From contig NC_081826.1 in assembly GCF_030867095.1 (NCBI RefSeq), positions 38,976,001-39,040,000 of the forward strand: a stretch of DNA of 64,000 nucleotides. The letters are read 5' to 3'. The stretch's first letter is position 1; every line of letters begins with the position of its first letter. A model generated the notes under the pieces. That model had not been told where the DNA came from. It saw only the letters and a list, made by a program, of their open reading frames with translations, and searched no databases. Shown in pieces: positions 1-12,697 of this stretch. The DNA comes from Alligator mississippiensis (Eukaryota; Chordata; Crocodylia; Alligatoridae). Both the position numbers and the translations under genes were made by a program.

Positions 1-269
1 CTTCTAAACAAACTTAGAAAATACATGGTAAGGAAAATTTTGTGGTTACATATGGCAAAATTGGGAATGCCTGTATGGTATAAAGCTCACTTGAGCCTGT
101 TCTGTTAACAACAAATACAGCAAACGGCCTTGGTCTCATTAGGACTTTATATTTTGTTGCGTACATATTAACTAACACAAGTAATGCATTTTTGTGGAGA
201 AACTAGGACAAAAACATTTTGACAAGGAATAGTCACTTGTACTTCTGCATGTTAACAGATGAGGAAGTA

Positions 270-1285
270 GGGGTGCACCAATAGAGATTTTGGGGGCTGA
301 TACAGAGAGCTGATATTTAAGGAGGCATATTGGCTGATACTGATCTAATACAGCTACCATCAGCTGGTAAGTCTTGTGGTGGAAGGGGAGGGGAAGGGGT
401 GTGGGGAGGCAGATCAATGTCCCCCGCAGTGAGGGAGGGGGCAGGAGCAGGTGCTGCCCGGTGGGGGAGGGGTGTGTGGGATGGAGCCGTGGCTCATTGG
501 GGAGTGGGGTGGGGGGCATGCCCCTGCTGCTTGCACCCAGGGGCATGGAGGGACATGCCCCTGGATCTGTGTGGTGTGGGGTAGGCAGTAGCTGTGGAGT
601 GGAGCCAGAGTCAGTGCTGTGTAGGGCTTTTCTCACTGGGAGCTGCGCTCAGAGCGGGCTGGGAGGATACTGCAGCCACCCCAAATTTTGCTGCAACTCC
701 ACTCCCAGCCCTGCATCACCGCCTGGCACCCGGTGCAGCCATGGCTTTTCCTGGCACTTGGGTGGAGGCAGGGTGTTCAGCCACTGCTGTGCTGAGTGGC
801 GGTGTGGAGCTGGGAGCAGAGCTGCGGCAAAATCTGAGGTGGCTGCAGCCTTCTCCCATCACCTCCAGAGCCTGCTCTGAGCCCAGCCCTTGTCAAGAAA
901 AACCCTGCCCAGTGCCAGCTTCAGCTCCACTCTGCAACTGCAGCCTGCCCCGCGTTGCACAGATCTGGGGGCACGCCCCTCTGCCCCCACCCTGCTGGGG
1001 TGCAAGCACTTGCAGGAGCTGTCCCTACCTCATGAGCTCACCAAGGGGGGGGTGTTAATCTGCCCCCCATGCCCCTTCCCTCCCTTCCTCCCTCCCTTCC
1101 CATCTGACTTACCAGCTAGAGGCAGCCTCCATGCTGCCAGCTCTGCTCCGTGCTGCACTGCGGCTGTGCGCAGCACGGGCATTTATCAGCCAAACTATTG
1201 ACCCCATTGTGCTGATATCCGATATAGACAATTTTCTTTATATTGGTACCAGTCTGATATCGGACTGATGTATCCATGCACCTCA
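270..1285. mobile_element. GC-rich non-autonomous DNA transposon with imperfect terminal inverted repeats
   Basis: The left end GGGTGCACCAATAGAGATTT and the right end, read on the other strand, GAGGTGCATGGATACATCAG share GGTGCA..ATA. Both ends also hold GCTGATA/CCGATAT motifs in inverted orientation. The interior is unusually GC-rich compared with its AT-rich flanks and is packed with CCCTGC/GGGGAG runs. No target duplication is visible, so the exact ends and superfamily (hAT-like by the TIR) are open. It lies in a COX6C intron. The long open frames inside it are compositional artefacts. Confidence 0.5.
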
Positions 1286-1390
1286 AACAGAAAAATGTAT
1301 TGGAGTCCTGAAAATTTGATAGTGCTGTTCTGCAGTCTTTTTTTAAGATGAAACTCCTCCAAGCCTTTTTTTTCCTGTTGAATTCTTAGT

Positions 1391-1421
1391 CCTCCCTCTC
1401 TCTCTCTCTCTTTTTTTTTTT
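1391..1421. repeat. (CT)n then poly-T low-complexity tract
   Basis: About 20 bases of CT repeat followed by 11 T, in the COX6C intron. Confidence 0.9.
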
Positions 1422-1487
1422 AAGTTTAGGCTCTTTACAACATGAATACCTAATGACACTAATTTGTTTTCACTGTTTGCGCAGTAT

Positions 1488-1503
1488 TTTATATATATAT
1501 ATA

Positions 1504-1535
<32 letters not shown>
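1488..1535. repeat. (AT)n followed by about 29-nt poly-T
   Basis: An AT dinucleotide run at 1488-1505 leads into an uninterrupted T tract at 1507-1535, about 175 bases before the COX6C acceptor. It is not part of the immediate polypyrimidine tract. Confidence 0.9.
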
Positions 1536-1537
<2 letters not shown>

Positions 1538-1711
1538 GTAGACCTCTGTCTCCTTCAAGCTGAAGAATGCTAGGGGGGTTTTCTCAGTTTCTTCTGGCGA
1601 TTATTTATTAGCAGACATACAAGGGTATATCGGGAACAGTATAAGACTTTTGGCACCTGTAGCTGGGCAAAAGTAGAAAACTAAATCTTGCTTCTATTGA
1701 TTACATTGTAG

Positions 1712-1837
1712 TTTGGTGTGGCTGAGCCCAGAAAGCGAGCATATACCGAATACTATAAAAACCATGACCCCGTAGCGAGCTTTGAGGCTTTGAGGGAAGC
1801 TGGTGTCTTTGAGAGTGTACGGCCGAAGGGAAAATAA
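1712..1837 (+). CDS. COX6C: COX6C, last coding exon (cytochrome c oxidase subunit 6C, C-terminal 41 residues)
   Basis: Nuclear-encoded small subunit of mitochondrial complex IV, which sits in the inner membrane with one transmembrane helix. The exon follows a tidy acceptor (ATTACATTGTAG) and reads FGVAEPRKRAYTEYYKNHD, then ends VFESVRPKGK before TAA. This matches the matrix/intermembrane tail of COX6C, which in mammals has the same run of basic residues followed by YxxFY/YYxNYD and a terminal GIFQSVK-type motif. The tail here is about four residues (PKGK) longer than the mammalian form as I know it. The ATG exon with the transmembrane segment is not in the window and must lie to the left. A donor (CAG|GTAATA) follows the stop by 13 nt, so the 3' UTR is spliced, too close to the stop to trigger nonsense-mediated decay. 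It is transcribed towards VPS13B. Confidence 0.9.
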   Translation, partial: FGVAEPRKRAYTEYYKNHDPVASFEALREAGVFESVRPKGK

Positions 1838-1850
1838 GCAGCCTCCACAG
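1838..1850 (+). other. COX6C: COX6C 3' UTR, first part, with splice donor
   Basis: Thirteen untranslated bases between TAA and the donor CAG|GTAATAA. The spliced 3' UTR agrees with a separate non-coding last exon. Confidence 0.7.
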
Positions 1851-4800
1851 GTAATAAAAGGTATCTTCATCAACCTGATCTCATTGATTTATTCTTAATT
1901 TATACTAAATCATAATTTATACTGAACCTCTAGTCATCTAGTCCAACACCCTGCAGTGAAGCAGCCTTCTACTGTACCCATGGTTGATATTCTGGGACTT
2001 AAGTAATACAAGGTGTTACAAGTTGGAGGATTTAAAAAACAAACAAACAAACTTGCTCATAAATAATATAGAAGAGGGGGGACCTGAACCTCACTTTTTG
2101 CACAGGTCTCTGCTGCATTGTCCATTGTGCAGTTATCCTCAGTGTGAGGATACGGAAGGGGTAAAAAATAGCTTGGAATATTGTACAGTACTTTTTTGCA
2201 CTATCTCAAGTGGTATTTCTGAGCTAGAGGTGATGCATCAGATTCTATGTAGCATATCATAGCGGAGAGAGAGAGAGAGAAAACAGATCATTTCTCTGTG
2301 ACAGTGGATGTAAGGTGAGTATGTAAAGGAATGGAGATGGCTCCTACCACATTATGCTGTCTCCAGAGCTTGAAGGAAGAGAACAAGAATTGATCACAGG
2401 TAGATTCTTCAGAAGAAAAGTGAAATCATGATAGTACATCCTTTTTTGTGCAAGTTCTGGGTAGTTATTGACTCTTTTAATGGACATAAACCGTTGTAAC
2501 CATTTAGGAAATACTGGTCTGAAGAAAAATATCAAACAACTAATCTTAATCTCTGTATTTAATGCTTTCCTACAACTGCTGTTCTTTCTGAAGCTATGAT
2601 CAAAAAGGTCTGTTAAGTTTTATCTTGTCACAGTAATTCAAGAAAAGCCTTCCCAAACAGCTCCAGATTGTAACGATAGTTTAACAAATATACAAGGGTT
2701 TGTTTGTTGTTTTCCATGACCATGAAACAGACTTTTCTCTGAGAACTTCTGCTTCACTTAGCCTTAAACTCCAATTGTTTCTTCATTGTCTTGGAATGTG
2801 TCTTATGTTCTGATCATTATGTGACTTGCAGCTCTGAATGACTCTAGCCAACTGGATGTTTTCAGTCTCTTTAGAATGATAAGGTTGAAAGGCATCTCAG
2901 GGGTCACCTACTCCTACCCCGTGCAGGATTTGCTGTTCCCAAGCCATTCCAGACATGCCTGTACAAACTCTCCATGAAAAGCTCCAGTGATGGAGATTCT
3001 AAGCTTCCCACAGCAGCTTGTTCCATTCTGTTACTGTTCTTACAGTTTGAAAACTTTTTTCTGTAGTTAAATCTATTTCCTTGTGCTTCACCTCAATGGC
3101 AAAACAGAACATTTTTTCTGATCATCATGATGGCTTCTCAGATATTTTAAAACTACTACCATCTCCTCTTTAAACTCCCTTTCATCCATCAAAAGTTCTT
3201 TACCCTTTCCTCATATGACTTGATTTCCAACACCTTTTGGTGTTGGAACCCTTGTTTGGTTCCTAGCTTGTGGGCCACCTCCAGTTTGTTTATATATTTC
3301 TTGAATTGTCCTGACTAAAAATAGCTGCATCATTCCAGTGCTGAGTAGAGTGGTACTATAGCAGTCTATGTCTTGCTTCTATTGATGCAACCTAAGATGG
3401 TAGTTTCTTTATTGTGACCTGTTTCTCACTGCTGACTCATGTTGCATTTGTGCATTTGTTTTTTTTATTCACCCTACTTGTACCACCTTGCATTTTAGTT
3501 TGCTGTTGCTAGATGGGTTGACAGCCCAATCAGGATCCTTTTTAAATTCAATCTAATCTTCCATATGCTTGCAAAATTGATCAATAAATTCTTTTTCTGT
3601 ATGAAGTTGTTAAAATGTTTAAATAAATGGACTTAAACTGTTCTGTCTTACTGTATTAGATAAATAAATGCCTCTAGTACTAGACTTAACAGTATAAGTG
3701 TTTAGCTCTGTTTCTCACACAGAGAGAACTTCAGATATAATTTGCTTTTAGTATGGCTAAAACCAGTGCACGTATAGCTTATGCTATTATGTTTCAGTTA
3801 GCAAAGAATCCCAGTATTAGTAATCTCCAGTTTCTTCTCCAGTGGAAATTTTGTTTTAGCAACTATTAAAACGGTAAATAATATACAATGGACTTTACCT
3901 TTGTATTCCCACATCTAGTTTAAGATTTTTAAGAACACTGCTAGTACATATGCACATATATTGGGCACCTCTTGGTCAGACAACCTTCCTCAACGTATTT
4001 GAGGAAGCCAGTTAGCGGGAATGTTAGATCTAGGACATGAGGAACATTGATTGAAACTACAAATATTTGATTCAAGAAGCATGTTAAAACTTTCCAACTG
4101 AATTCATGAACAGGGCTTTAATTGTGCACATGACCATAACAGAAGCTATGATTAACATCAAGAAGCTGCCAGCATTCCAGTTTGCAACCACTATACAAAA
4201 CAGCTTTTGGCCCTGGCTTGTGCATGTATCCTTCACTATTTCTGTTCTGAGCAGAGGGAACTTGATTCATGCTTTCTCTTTGCGAGTGCAACTGAGCAAA
4301 TTGTAGGAGGGGAAGCACAGTGACTGTAGCAGGAATTTTTGTTTTGTATTATGATTGCAATAACAATTCTGTGGATGTGTTATGAAAAACTGTCCCAATC
4401 TTCTGCAGCAGATTGGGTATATTGGAGTGCACGTGAGATTAAGTATCTGTAAGCTACTTTGTACCAAGGTATTCAATATTGGTAATAGGCAAGTAAGAGA
4501 TTTGGGTGCTACCTTTTGTGTGATTCCTGCCAGAGGAGCACAGCTGGCTGAGGGTGTTTAATTCATACAGGAGAACCAATTAAACAAATTTAGGTTTCTT
4601 TCTTCCCCTGCAGTCTGCTTAAATTTACTCTCTGTCTCTCTTTTTTTTTTTTTCCTTTTTTCTAGGCATCTTGTTCCTAAGCAAGATGTTTTCTTTCTCT
4701 TCTTGTTATACGCTTCTGAGGATTAGCTTTGTTATTAATTCAGCGTGCATAATGAAATCTGGGGGATTGATCCACATCTTACTGCACAGTTCTTGATTTG

Positions 4801-5002
4801 TTCCACATTTCACTTACTTTTACACATGAAGGGTGCATAAGTCTTAAACAATCAGAAAATAACAGAGGGAATGCCTCTAGACTAAACTACCAGCACAAAC
4901 ATTTCCCTCTTTCTCACTTTCAAATTCTTACATATTGATGCTTTTACTTTGAAGAGAACTGGGATTGTCCAACTTTTAATTCACGTGTTTCTTATTTTGC
5001 AG
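1851..5002 (+). other. COX6C: COX6C last intron (3.15 kb)
   Basis: Begins GTAATA and ends TTTTGCAG. It holds a (GA)n run at about 2264-2281, a decayed antisense CR1 at about 2870-3600 and otherwise AT-rich sequence in which I recognise nothing. Confidence 0.55.
2870..3600 (-). mobile_element. old CR1-like LINE fragment, antisense, strongly diverged
   Basis: On the complement this reads like the 3' part of a CR1 element. Seen from the + strand, the typical order of short CR1 3' signatures is present: AAGGCATCTCAGGGGTCACCTA, a GTGATGGAGATTC block, TTCCATTCTGTTACTGTTCT, then CCAGTGCTGAGTAGAGTGG. Many indels and no open frame show an old insertion. Limits are approximate. Confidence 0.6.
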
Positions 5003-5125
5003 ATCCCTTCCCTCCAAGGAGACTTGACAACTGAAATTTGTTTATTCACTGAACCATAAAGTGTAATGCACTTCAATGCTGAACCTGCTCAAGTGTAACT
5101 CAATAAACTAAATGCTTGGATCTAA
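5003..5125 (+). other. COX6C: COX6C probable 3'-UTR terminal exon
   Basis: The acceptor CTTATTTTGCAG at 4991-5002 is followed by about 120 bases without a reading frame and by AATAAA at 5102-5107. The right spacing from acceptor to polyadenylation signal, and an upstream donor in the same gene, make this the likely last exon. The exact cleavage site is a guess; transcript data are absent. Confidence 0.55.
5102..5107 (+). promoter_or_regulatory. COX6C: polyadenylation signal AATAAA of COX6C
   Basis: Canonical hexamer about 100 bases after the presumed terminal acceptor. Cleavage would be expected around 5118-5130. Confidence 0.55.
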
Positions 5126-8100
5126 TGGAGCTTTAATTGCCTCAATAGGTGACCTTGACAGGACATCTAGATTCCTGGGGGAAAAGGTAGAGCTCTCTGT
5201 AAACTAGATGGCCCAATAAGTGGGAAACAGGAGGTCCTGAGCCTTTGTCACCAAAACTAGTTTTCCAAGAGTAAAAAAAGAGTCTGATTTCTCAGAGATA
5301 GAAACCTTTTTATCCTGGGATCCTACAGGCCTGCTGTCCCGCTTTGAGTACCTGCGAAGAGTATTTGAGGGTAGAAACAGACAAGCTGTCCTGTCGCAGC
5401 TAATCTGCTTTATTGATTCATAGATGTTAGGGTCGGAAGGGACCTCAGTAGATCATCGAGTCCGACCCCCTGCATAGGCAGGAAAGAGTGCTGGGTCTAG
5501 ATGACCCCAGCTAGATGCATATCCATCCTCCTCTTGAAGACCCCAGGGTAGGGGAGAGCACCACCTCCCTTGGGAGCCCGTTCCAGACCTTGGCCACTCG
5601 AACTGTGAACACTCTAACTGGGCAGAACACATGTTGCTCCTTGTCCCACATCAGGCAGGGACCTAGTACAGGTCAAGGGGTAACATATGTTGCTTGCCAG
5701 GGGATGCTCCACATCCCTGAACCTGTGCTGACTTGTCCATCTGGGTGAAGTGTGGGTCAGTGCAAGTCCTGGCTAGGAGGCAAAGGATGGTGCAGAAGCT
5801 GAGGAATTCCTGGTCCTCTGTGCCTCCATGCTAGGATCCACCTTGGGTCCTGTGTGACTTGTGCTTCATGTATAGGCACGGGTTGCTGTGGGGATGGTGT
5901 AGGAGTAGGAGCTGGGGACTCTTTGGCTTTCATGTTGTCTTGTGGTGACCTGTGCCTCTGTGCAAGGCCTTGGTGGTGTAGGTGCCAGCATGGAGGCATG
6001 GGGTTCCCTGGTTAAGGAGACACAAGTGGGAGATCCTGGGGATTTGCCATAAGTGGGGAACCACAGGCTTTTTCTGCATATGGAGACATCCTGGTGAAAT
6101 CCTGAGCATGTTTCCAAGAGTGGAGAAACCTCAGATTTCTGTGCTTACTGAGATGGACTCAGAGCCATGGTCCATGGAAACTCAAATGGGGGAAGTGGGG
6201 CCTGATCCTGCCCTGGAGTTCCTAGGGTGTACAGGATTGAGCCCCTCAAGTTGCTGGAGTATCTGCCTAGAGCAGCTGGAGACTGGGGAGCTTTGACTGC
6301 CTACACTTTTCTACCACCAAGCAGTAAGCAGCACAATCTATTTCCACCTTTGCCAAAGCCATATGATTTGGGTATCTGTGGTGACAAAAAGGTATGGATG
6401 CCTGTTTTGTTTCACAAGTGCAGCACATCAGGGGGATTGTAAATTAATACTGCCCGTGCAATCTTAAGTGACACTTCCTAACTTCTGCATCTTGGTGACT
6501 CTTCCAATAACAAACATATAAGGTACGTGTCCAGGGATAAGTGGAGAGAGAGGGGCTCTGACGAAGAGAAAGACAAAGCTGTACTTTTGTTGCAGTTTCA
6601 TTCTAGATTGGAAAAACAAGGACAGGATGATGTCCCTGTCCCCAGTCTTCATCCCCACATGCTTGTTTTTCTGGTCCCATTTTAGTTTTCCTTGCTGCAA
6701 TCATGTCTGCCTCATTCCTTTCCCTCTTGATTAGGAGCTTGCCTCAAAATGACTCCAGAAGCTGAACTCTTCATCCCTAGTACAGTGTCAGGGCCTCCAA
6801 TTTTTATTCATTCTGCTCCACTCTTACCAGAAAGCTGCCAAACTGACTTGGGGGCTTGGTGCCAGTTCCTATATCAGAGTAAAAATAGCTTCAAAATTAG
6901 GGCCTGGAATCCTATATTTGATGTACAACCAGGGGGAGGCAGAAGAGACTTGACTGACTAAAGGAACTTGCTGTCACAGGTACTTTTAATGTTTTGAATT
7001 TCTCTTGAACAAGGAAATGCCTGATTAAGGAACCTGAACAACCTTGCCACTATCCTTAGTGATTCTAGAAAGGGGAGGGAGGGATTGATTAATTGATCTA
7101 TCTATCTATTTTAAAGCTGGGACCTTACACTAAAATTCTAGTTGTAAGCAGCTGGATATTACAGTCATATGGTTTAAATTTGTTTTGGTTATGAACTAGT
7201 CCCTACTTGTCTAGATTCTTTTTTTAAGCGTGGTTTTAAATTTTGCATTTCCTGGCTTTATAGTGCCTGCTTTTAAGATAATTACAAGTGATTGTTCTTC
7301 TTAAAGATGCTGATATGTGCTCTCAACTCCATTTTGCTATTGTTACTGTACAGAGACTACATAGATAGGCATAACTTCAGCTACTGTACTGTTTCAGTCC
7401 ACCCCTCCTCACTGGATTTAGGCTATGTGCAGGCTCAAATGTGATGGACATGCTGTCTTTTGCTGTAATACCAAGCATTTGGAACACTTGTTATGCAAGT
7501 CAGAACATCCTAGCTTCAAACAATCTGCATCATTATTATTTTAGCTAAAATTTAAGCTAGATTCATCAAACCATGCAGCTGTTTAATAAGAATGACTTGG
7601 TAGTCCTGCTCTTGCTTGTAATATCCACTCTTCAGAGAACAGACGGCAGTCGGATCATGGGAGAGATGGAAAGTCCTCTCATGAAGAAGCATGGCAAATT
7701 AAACCATCTGTATTGTATTTGAAGGTCTTAAGTTCAAATCCTGTTGGCATAGCTTTTATTATTTCAAATGGACCATTAACTTCTCAATGCTTAACATGTA
7801 TCATCTAGAAACATTCAGACTAACAAAGCTACTTAAGTAACTTGGTTGATCCAAAACACTAATACATAGCAACAAGGGGTTTTTCTTCAGACTTTCCATG
7901 CAGATAGCTCTGGCTCTGTAGTTCTGTTGAACTCAGTGGAGGAAGGGGAGAAACCCTCCAGTAATAGAAATACCCTTGTTCTCAGAGATGTAAGCCAGTC
8001 TAACCTTAGAAAATTATACTGATTTTTTTTTTTCTTTGAAAAACTGCAATATAAACATGGCCTGCCAATAAGCATTGGCTAATAAGGTCTCAGACGAGTC

Positions 8101-10589
8101 TATACACTTTTAATATCCAGGTAGCTCATTTTAAACAGAGCTTCAGAAGTGCCAGGTACTACTTAAAAATAGTGTGTTTTCCCCCTGTAGGCTGACAAGT
8201 ATAGAACTTGTATTCTTCACAAATGCCTTTCCACAAATTTAAGTAATTTTACATTTACCTGGGTTTTTTAAACCAGTTCTTCATTTCACTCTGCTACAGT
8301 GGACTGCTCCAAAGCAGCCTGCCCAGAGGTAAGTAATGCCTGTCTCTGTCCTACATGTTCCTTATTAAAAGCTGTGTGTGCTCTTTTTAGTTAGTGGCGG
8401 GAATACCATTTAATGGAGGGAGAGACATTGTCCCAAAAGCCTATGGGTCATCAATGTGTTTACACAGAAAACGGGAATGTGCTCCCTGATTAGCCAGTTG
8501 TCTTGGACCTGCTAGTTTCCAAAGCTGGCTACTGGCTCCTCTGCCTTAGGCAATGACTTTAGGTCTGGTACTTTGGAAATGCACTAGTGCTGGGTGAGCA
8601 GCAGAGATACTTTCTTGCAGGACTGAAGTGAAAGTGCAGAGCATAAAGCTCCCTGTTCATGTTGAGTAGCCCACTGGTTTCTTCTAGCAGGGGGGGAAAA
8701 GTTAGGTTTTCAGATCTCCACTACCTGATTTGGAAAGGGGGGACTTGAATGCCAGAGAGAAATTTTAACTATTGAGCTCAGAGTTGACTCATTTTCTAGT
8801 TTAATACTTGTACCAAATGGAACAACTTGAACAGGGGAGAGTGCCCCTGTTGTTTCTGGTGGGGGTGGTTGGTGATTGTATCTGAAATGATAACACTCTT
8901 GGGAGGGTACAGTGCAGGGCAAGGACTGGCCTTCCTGCCTGGGAATTATAAGTGGTAAGAGACGGACACTTACATGCCACTCAGAGCAAAGGTGTAGGCA
9001 GCTCCCTGATCAGCTTGCTGACTTCTGGGACGCACAAATTACTAACTCCCTGAGAACTGTTGGAGGAGCTTGGTCACCTAAAAGAGCTGTGACTTGTATT
9101 GGTTTCAAAGCCTTTTTATGCATTTAGCCCTAGACCCTATGTTCCTGCAGCACTAGCTCCACTTCCTTTCATAGTGGAGTTTTTATTAGGAAGCATGTGC
9201 TCAGCTCTTCTCCTCCCCCAATCCCTTTTCATCTGTTATGTCTCAAGCCCCTGCACTTTATGCAGGCTTCAAAGTGATCACTCTCGCAACTGTTAAGGGA
9301 CAAGTAGGGCTTTAGATGATGATGTGCCCTAAAACTGTTCTTCACAGCTTCTGGGCTGTCATTCTTGAGAGCTTGACCTGGAAACAGCTAGCATACTAGC
9401 TATTACTGTGACTGTGGGGAAACCGTCTCCAAATGAATAAGGTGGTAAATCCTGCTTCTCTGATACAGAAGGGAACTGTTTTAACCTTGGGGCCAGTCTT
9501 TTGGCATATTGTCAGTGGTGCACATATGCAAAATGTCTGTGCCCTCATATCAAGGTGTACCCTTCTCAAGTACCTGGCTAACCTTGATCTGTTGCCCTGC
9601 TTTCTGTTCCTTGCTTTGTGCTCCCTACCCGACTAATGCTCTGGTTTCTCTGCCTGTCCCCTCCCCAGTCTGCCATTTGCCACTTGTGGCTTCCCTGACA
9701 CAGGTTGGTTGTTCCTGACCTGGATCAAGGGAAGGATATACCTCAGTGGCCTGTCAGTCCTGACTGCCACGTTATGCTCCCAAAATAATTCATCATTCCT
9801 TAAATATGCCAGAATAAAGTTTACAGGCCAGAAACTTGCGCAAGGAAGAAATTAAAAAGCTGGCTGAGTGCCCTTCAGGAAAAACAATAGGATGAAACAA
9901 AAAAAGGGGTGAAAAAAACCCCCCTAAAGTACAGTGCTTCAGCCAGTGATGGTCATCTGCTGCCTGGGCAATTTTTATTTTTATTTTTTTTCCACAGTTC
10001 ACCCACCCAGGGGTCATATATAGGAGAGACTGATTTATGTGAAGTCTCCACATATGTTTCCATGTGTGCATTCAGACAAGGAGTGGGGAAAAACCTTCTG
10101 CCAAATGCCATAACTACACTGGCTTGTATCACCATAGACGGGAGTGCAATATAAACAAGTGATTATGCCAGAAAAGTGGCATAATTCAGGAAAATGTCAG
10201 TGTAATCTCCACTATTAGTTGCAACCATACAACAACTTCAGAAGACAACCCGCTGCCTCTCAGGATTTAACAGGTGTGTTTTATAAGCTTTTAGTGAATT
10301 CATCCCTTGTTCTCTGAGGTGAGCTGCATCGTAACTATGCTGCTGCTTTAACTTAATTAGTTGTGGGGTCATGAAACATTTCAGCACATGCACTGATCAG
10401 CTGGGTGCCAGTTTCTCCTTGGAAAATATTACATATGAAGCTAAAAATGTGTGTCATGGTCTAGTGCATTTTCTGGGGTACAGCAAGGTCCACTATCCTG
10501 GAGGCTGAACTTGAGGGGATTCTGTATTCTGTGCTGTGTTCTCTTTTAGTTGTAACCATGACTGTGATTATGTAGTAGGAAGACGCTAG
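5126..10589. other. intergenic region between convergent COX6C and VPS13B
   Basis: About 5.5 kb between the two presumed polyadenylation sites. The only thing I can name is a CR1 3' end at 5414-5609. No ORF here resembles a known protein and no exon with good splice sites was noticed. Confidence 0.6.
5414..5609 (-). mobile_element. CR1 LINE 3' end, antisense
   Basis: Starts GATTCATAGATGTTAGGGTCGG and continues through GACCCCCTGCATAGGCAGGA to GGCCACTCGAACTGTGAA. It is the reverse complement of the 3' end of the CR1 copy at 53422-53852, so the two are the same subfamily. 5'-truncated, as is usual for CR1. Confidence 0.85.
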
Positions 10590-12697
10590 TATTGTAGGAA
10601 TAGCTTTATTCTCTTTATATAATCTTGGTATATTACAATTTATGCATCAGTCTGTAAAATTAACAATAGTAAACTATTTTCCATAAAATATTCAGGAATG
10701 AAGAATTTATATTTACACTTTAAATAATGTTACTTAAACAGTGAGCAAGGTATTAGATCTCTTCACAAAATGTTACATTAAGAATGGATGGACTCATTTC
10801 ACATTCAGCAAAGGACAGTTCATTTCAAATCTTTCTTCTGTATTATCAATACACAGGAAACATGGCTTCCAAAAGCAGAATTCAGGAAAAACACTGCATT
10901 TAGTACATTCTTATTTTACTGCATTTGGTCACGCTAGTTATGCATAGGCAACAGAGATTAACAGCAGTAACTAACTCGTTTTTACTGAATATTAAAGGTA
11001 ATGAATAATTTGATTCCAGTTGTTACCTTTCCTCAATCTCTGGTTGTGTTCAGGAACCCCCAAACAATAAATACATAGACAGAAGGAGAAAAGATACAGG
11101 CACAGTTTAAAGCAGAAGCTCGCGTAACCCAAGAAACTGATCAAATGCATTTTTACCACTGAAAATGAAAGCTGCCCCATTGGCTTTGTAAAGCAATCAA
11201 GCTGCTCTTTGGTGAGAGCAATACTTGGCAAATACAAACTGTAAAACCAATTTTAAAAAGTGGCTTAATGGACACTCTTAACTTAAAAAGCATATTTTTG
11301 TCTGAAATGTTTTTGTCTACACTGGTTGTTAGAAGTAACACCTAAGACTGATGCCACAGATAATGTAATGGCAGTACTAGAGGCCAAGGGAAACCTCTAC
11401 ATCTCAGCAAAGTTGGTATTGCCAGCCCTAGGCTTTACCAATGGCAGCTTTCAGCCAACTCTACCTTCATACTCTTTTCACAGTTATGTGCCATGAGACT
11501 CACTCCAAGAAACTTCCAAGTGTTCAACTGTGCAAAAATGGGCATTTCTGTGCACAAATATAGCTGAATGGTCTGGTTTAATAAATGACTTCACTGTCTT
11601 GATTCTGAATTTCCGGGCTTTGTCATTTTACGGGTGACAAGCATGAGATGAATTGCAGATGGCCTAAATGAGGGGAGGTACCATTTGCACTGACTGGGGA
11701 AGCCAGGAACAGTGAGGACCACCAAGGTGAGGTAAGAGTGAAGTTTAGCACTTGGGTTTAAAGGTGCAACATGCTCATGTATTTTTGGTACATTTTTTAA
11801 TAAGAATAAACACTGCTCCTAAAATCTTTTCAAAAGTGTGTTACTGGTTCCAAAATGAAAACTGCTCGTGTCTTTCTTGTGTAACTACATCTTGCTAGAC
11901 AATGTACAATGGCATATATATGGGAAATTCCTAGGAAAACTTGGTGATGGAAGGTTTCTGTATACAGACAGTTTTAAAAATAAATTCACGTTGTAGTTCC
12001 CATTTTATTCCCCAAACCACACAAAGGCACTCGTTTACATTAAGGACTAATGTCCTGCAAAATTTCAGTCAAATAAAGGAAGCTATTTTAGAGTGGTGCT
12101 AAAACCCAGCTGTCACTAGTAACTTAAAACAGCCACATCAGGTCTTTCAGATTTAGTGGGGGGAAATGTTTTGCTTCAGGACCTAGACGCTGGCAGGGAC
12201 TGGGAAAAAGAGTCTCAGCCTTGAGCAAGTTTTTACAGCTGAGTTTTAAACCTGGTTTATAACAGAAACTGGCAGACCCTAAAATATGATATAGGGAGTA
12301 TGGATATTATTCATTTTTTGTGGGGCAAAATGTCTTGGTGCATAGGATTTCCCTTGTCCTTCCTCTGATTTCCAGTTAGCAGAAGGACAAAGGATTTTCA
12401 TTGTTACATTCCTTTTATTGGAATTATCTGTCTGCTAGCATGTTTAGTTAATGAATCAGCTTTGCTTTGCTTTCCTTCCAGTACTAACTTATTGACTAGT
12501 GAGACAGCAGGTATCCCAAAGCTGTCCATGTAGTTAGATCAGGAAAGTCATTAGGTTGGCTTTTAAATCGCTTACCACCCACAACCCCACAAAACTCAAA
12601 TACATCTTTTATGTGATGTGTAATTAAAAAAAAAAAAAGTTCATATTAGTTTACTGCATAGAAAGCATTACTCTTAAAATAGCAATGCAAGTCATTT
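10590..12697 (-). other. VPS13B: VPS13B 3' untranslated region (extent inferred)
   Basis: Follows the TAG stop at 12698-12700. It is AT-rich, has no recognisable interspersed repeat over its whole length (in contrast to the introns), and contains three AATAAA hexamers on the coding strand. The far end is set by the signal at 10605-10610 and is an inference. Confidence 0.45.
10605..10610 (-). promoter_or_regulatory. VPS13B: probable distal polyadenylation signal of VPS13B
   Basis: TTTATT on + is AATAAA on the coding strand, about 2.1 kb past the stop codon, close to the length I expect for a vertebrate VPS13B 3' UTR (roughly 2 kb). Nearer AATAAA hexamers at 12414-12419 and 12004-12009 could be used instead. 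Confidence 0.45.

Noticed and set aside
374..1058. ORFs of 154-168 codons near the left edge
   Set aside because: Inside the GC-rich TIR element; overlapping frames, no recognisable domain.
1..1711. Search for the ATG/transmembrane exon of COX6C
   Set aside because: No exon encoding the expected MRGLLxxRLR-type segment is visible; it must lie left of the window.
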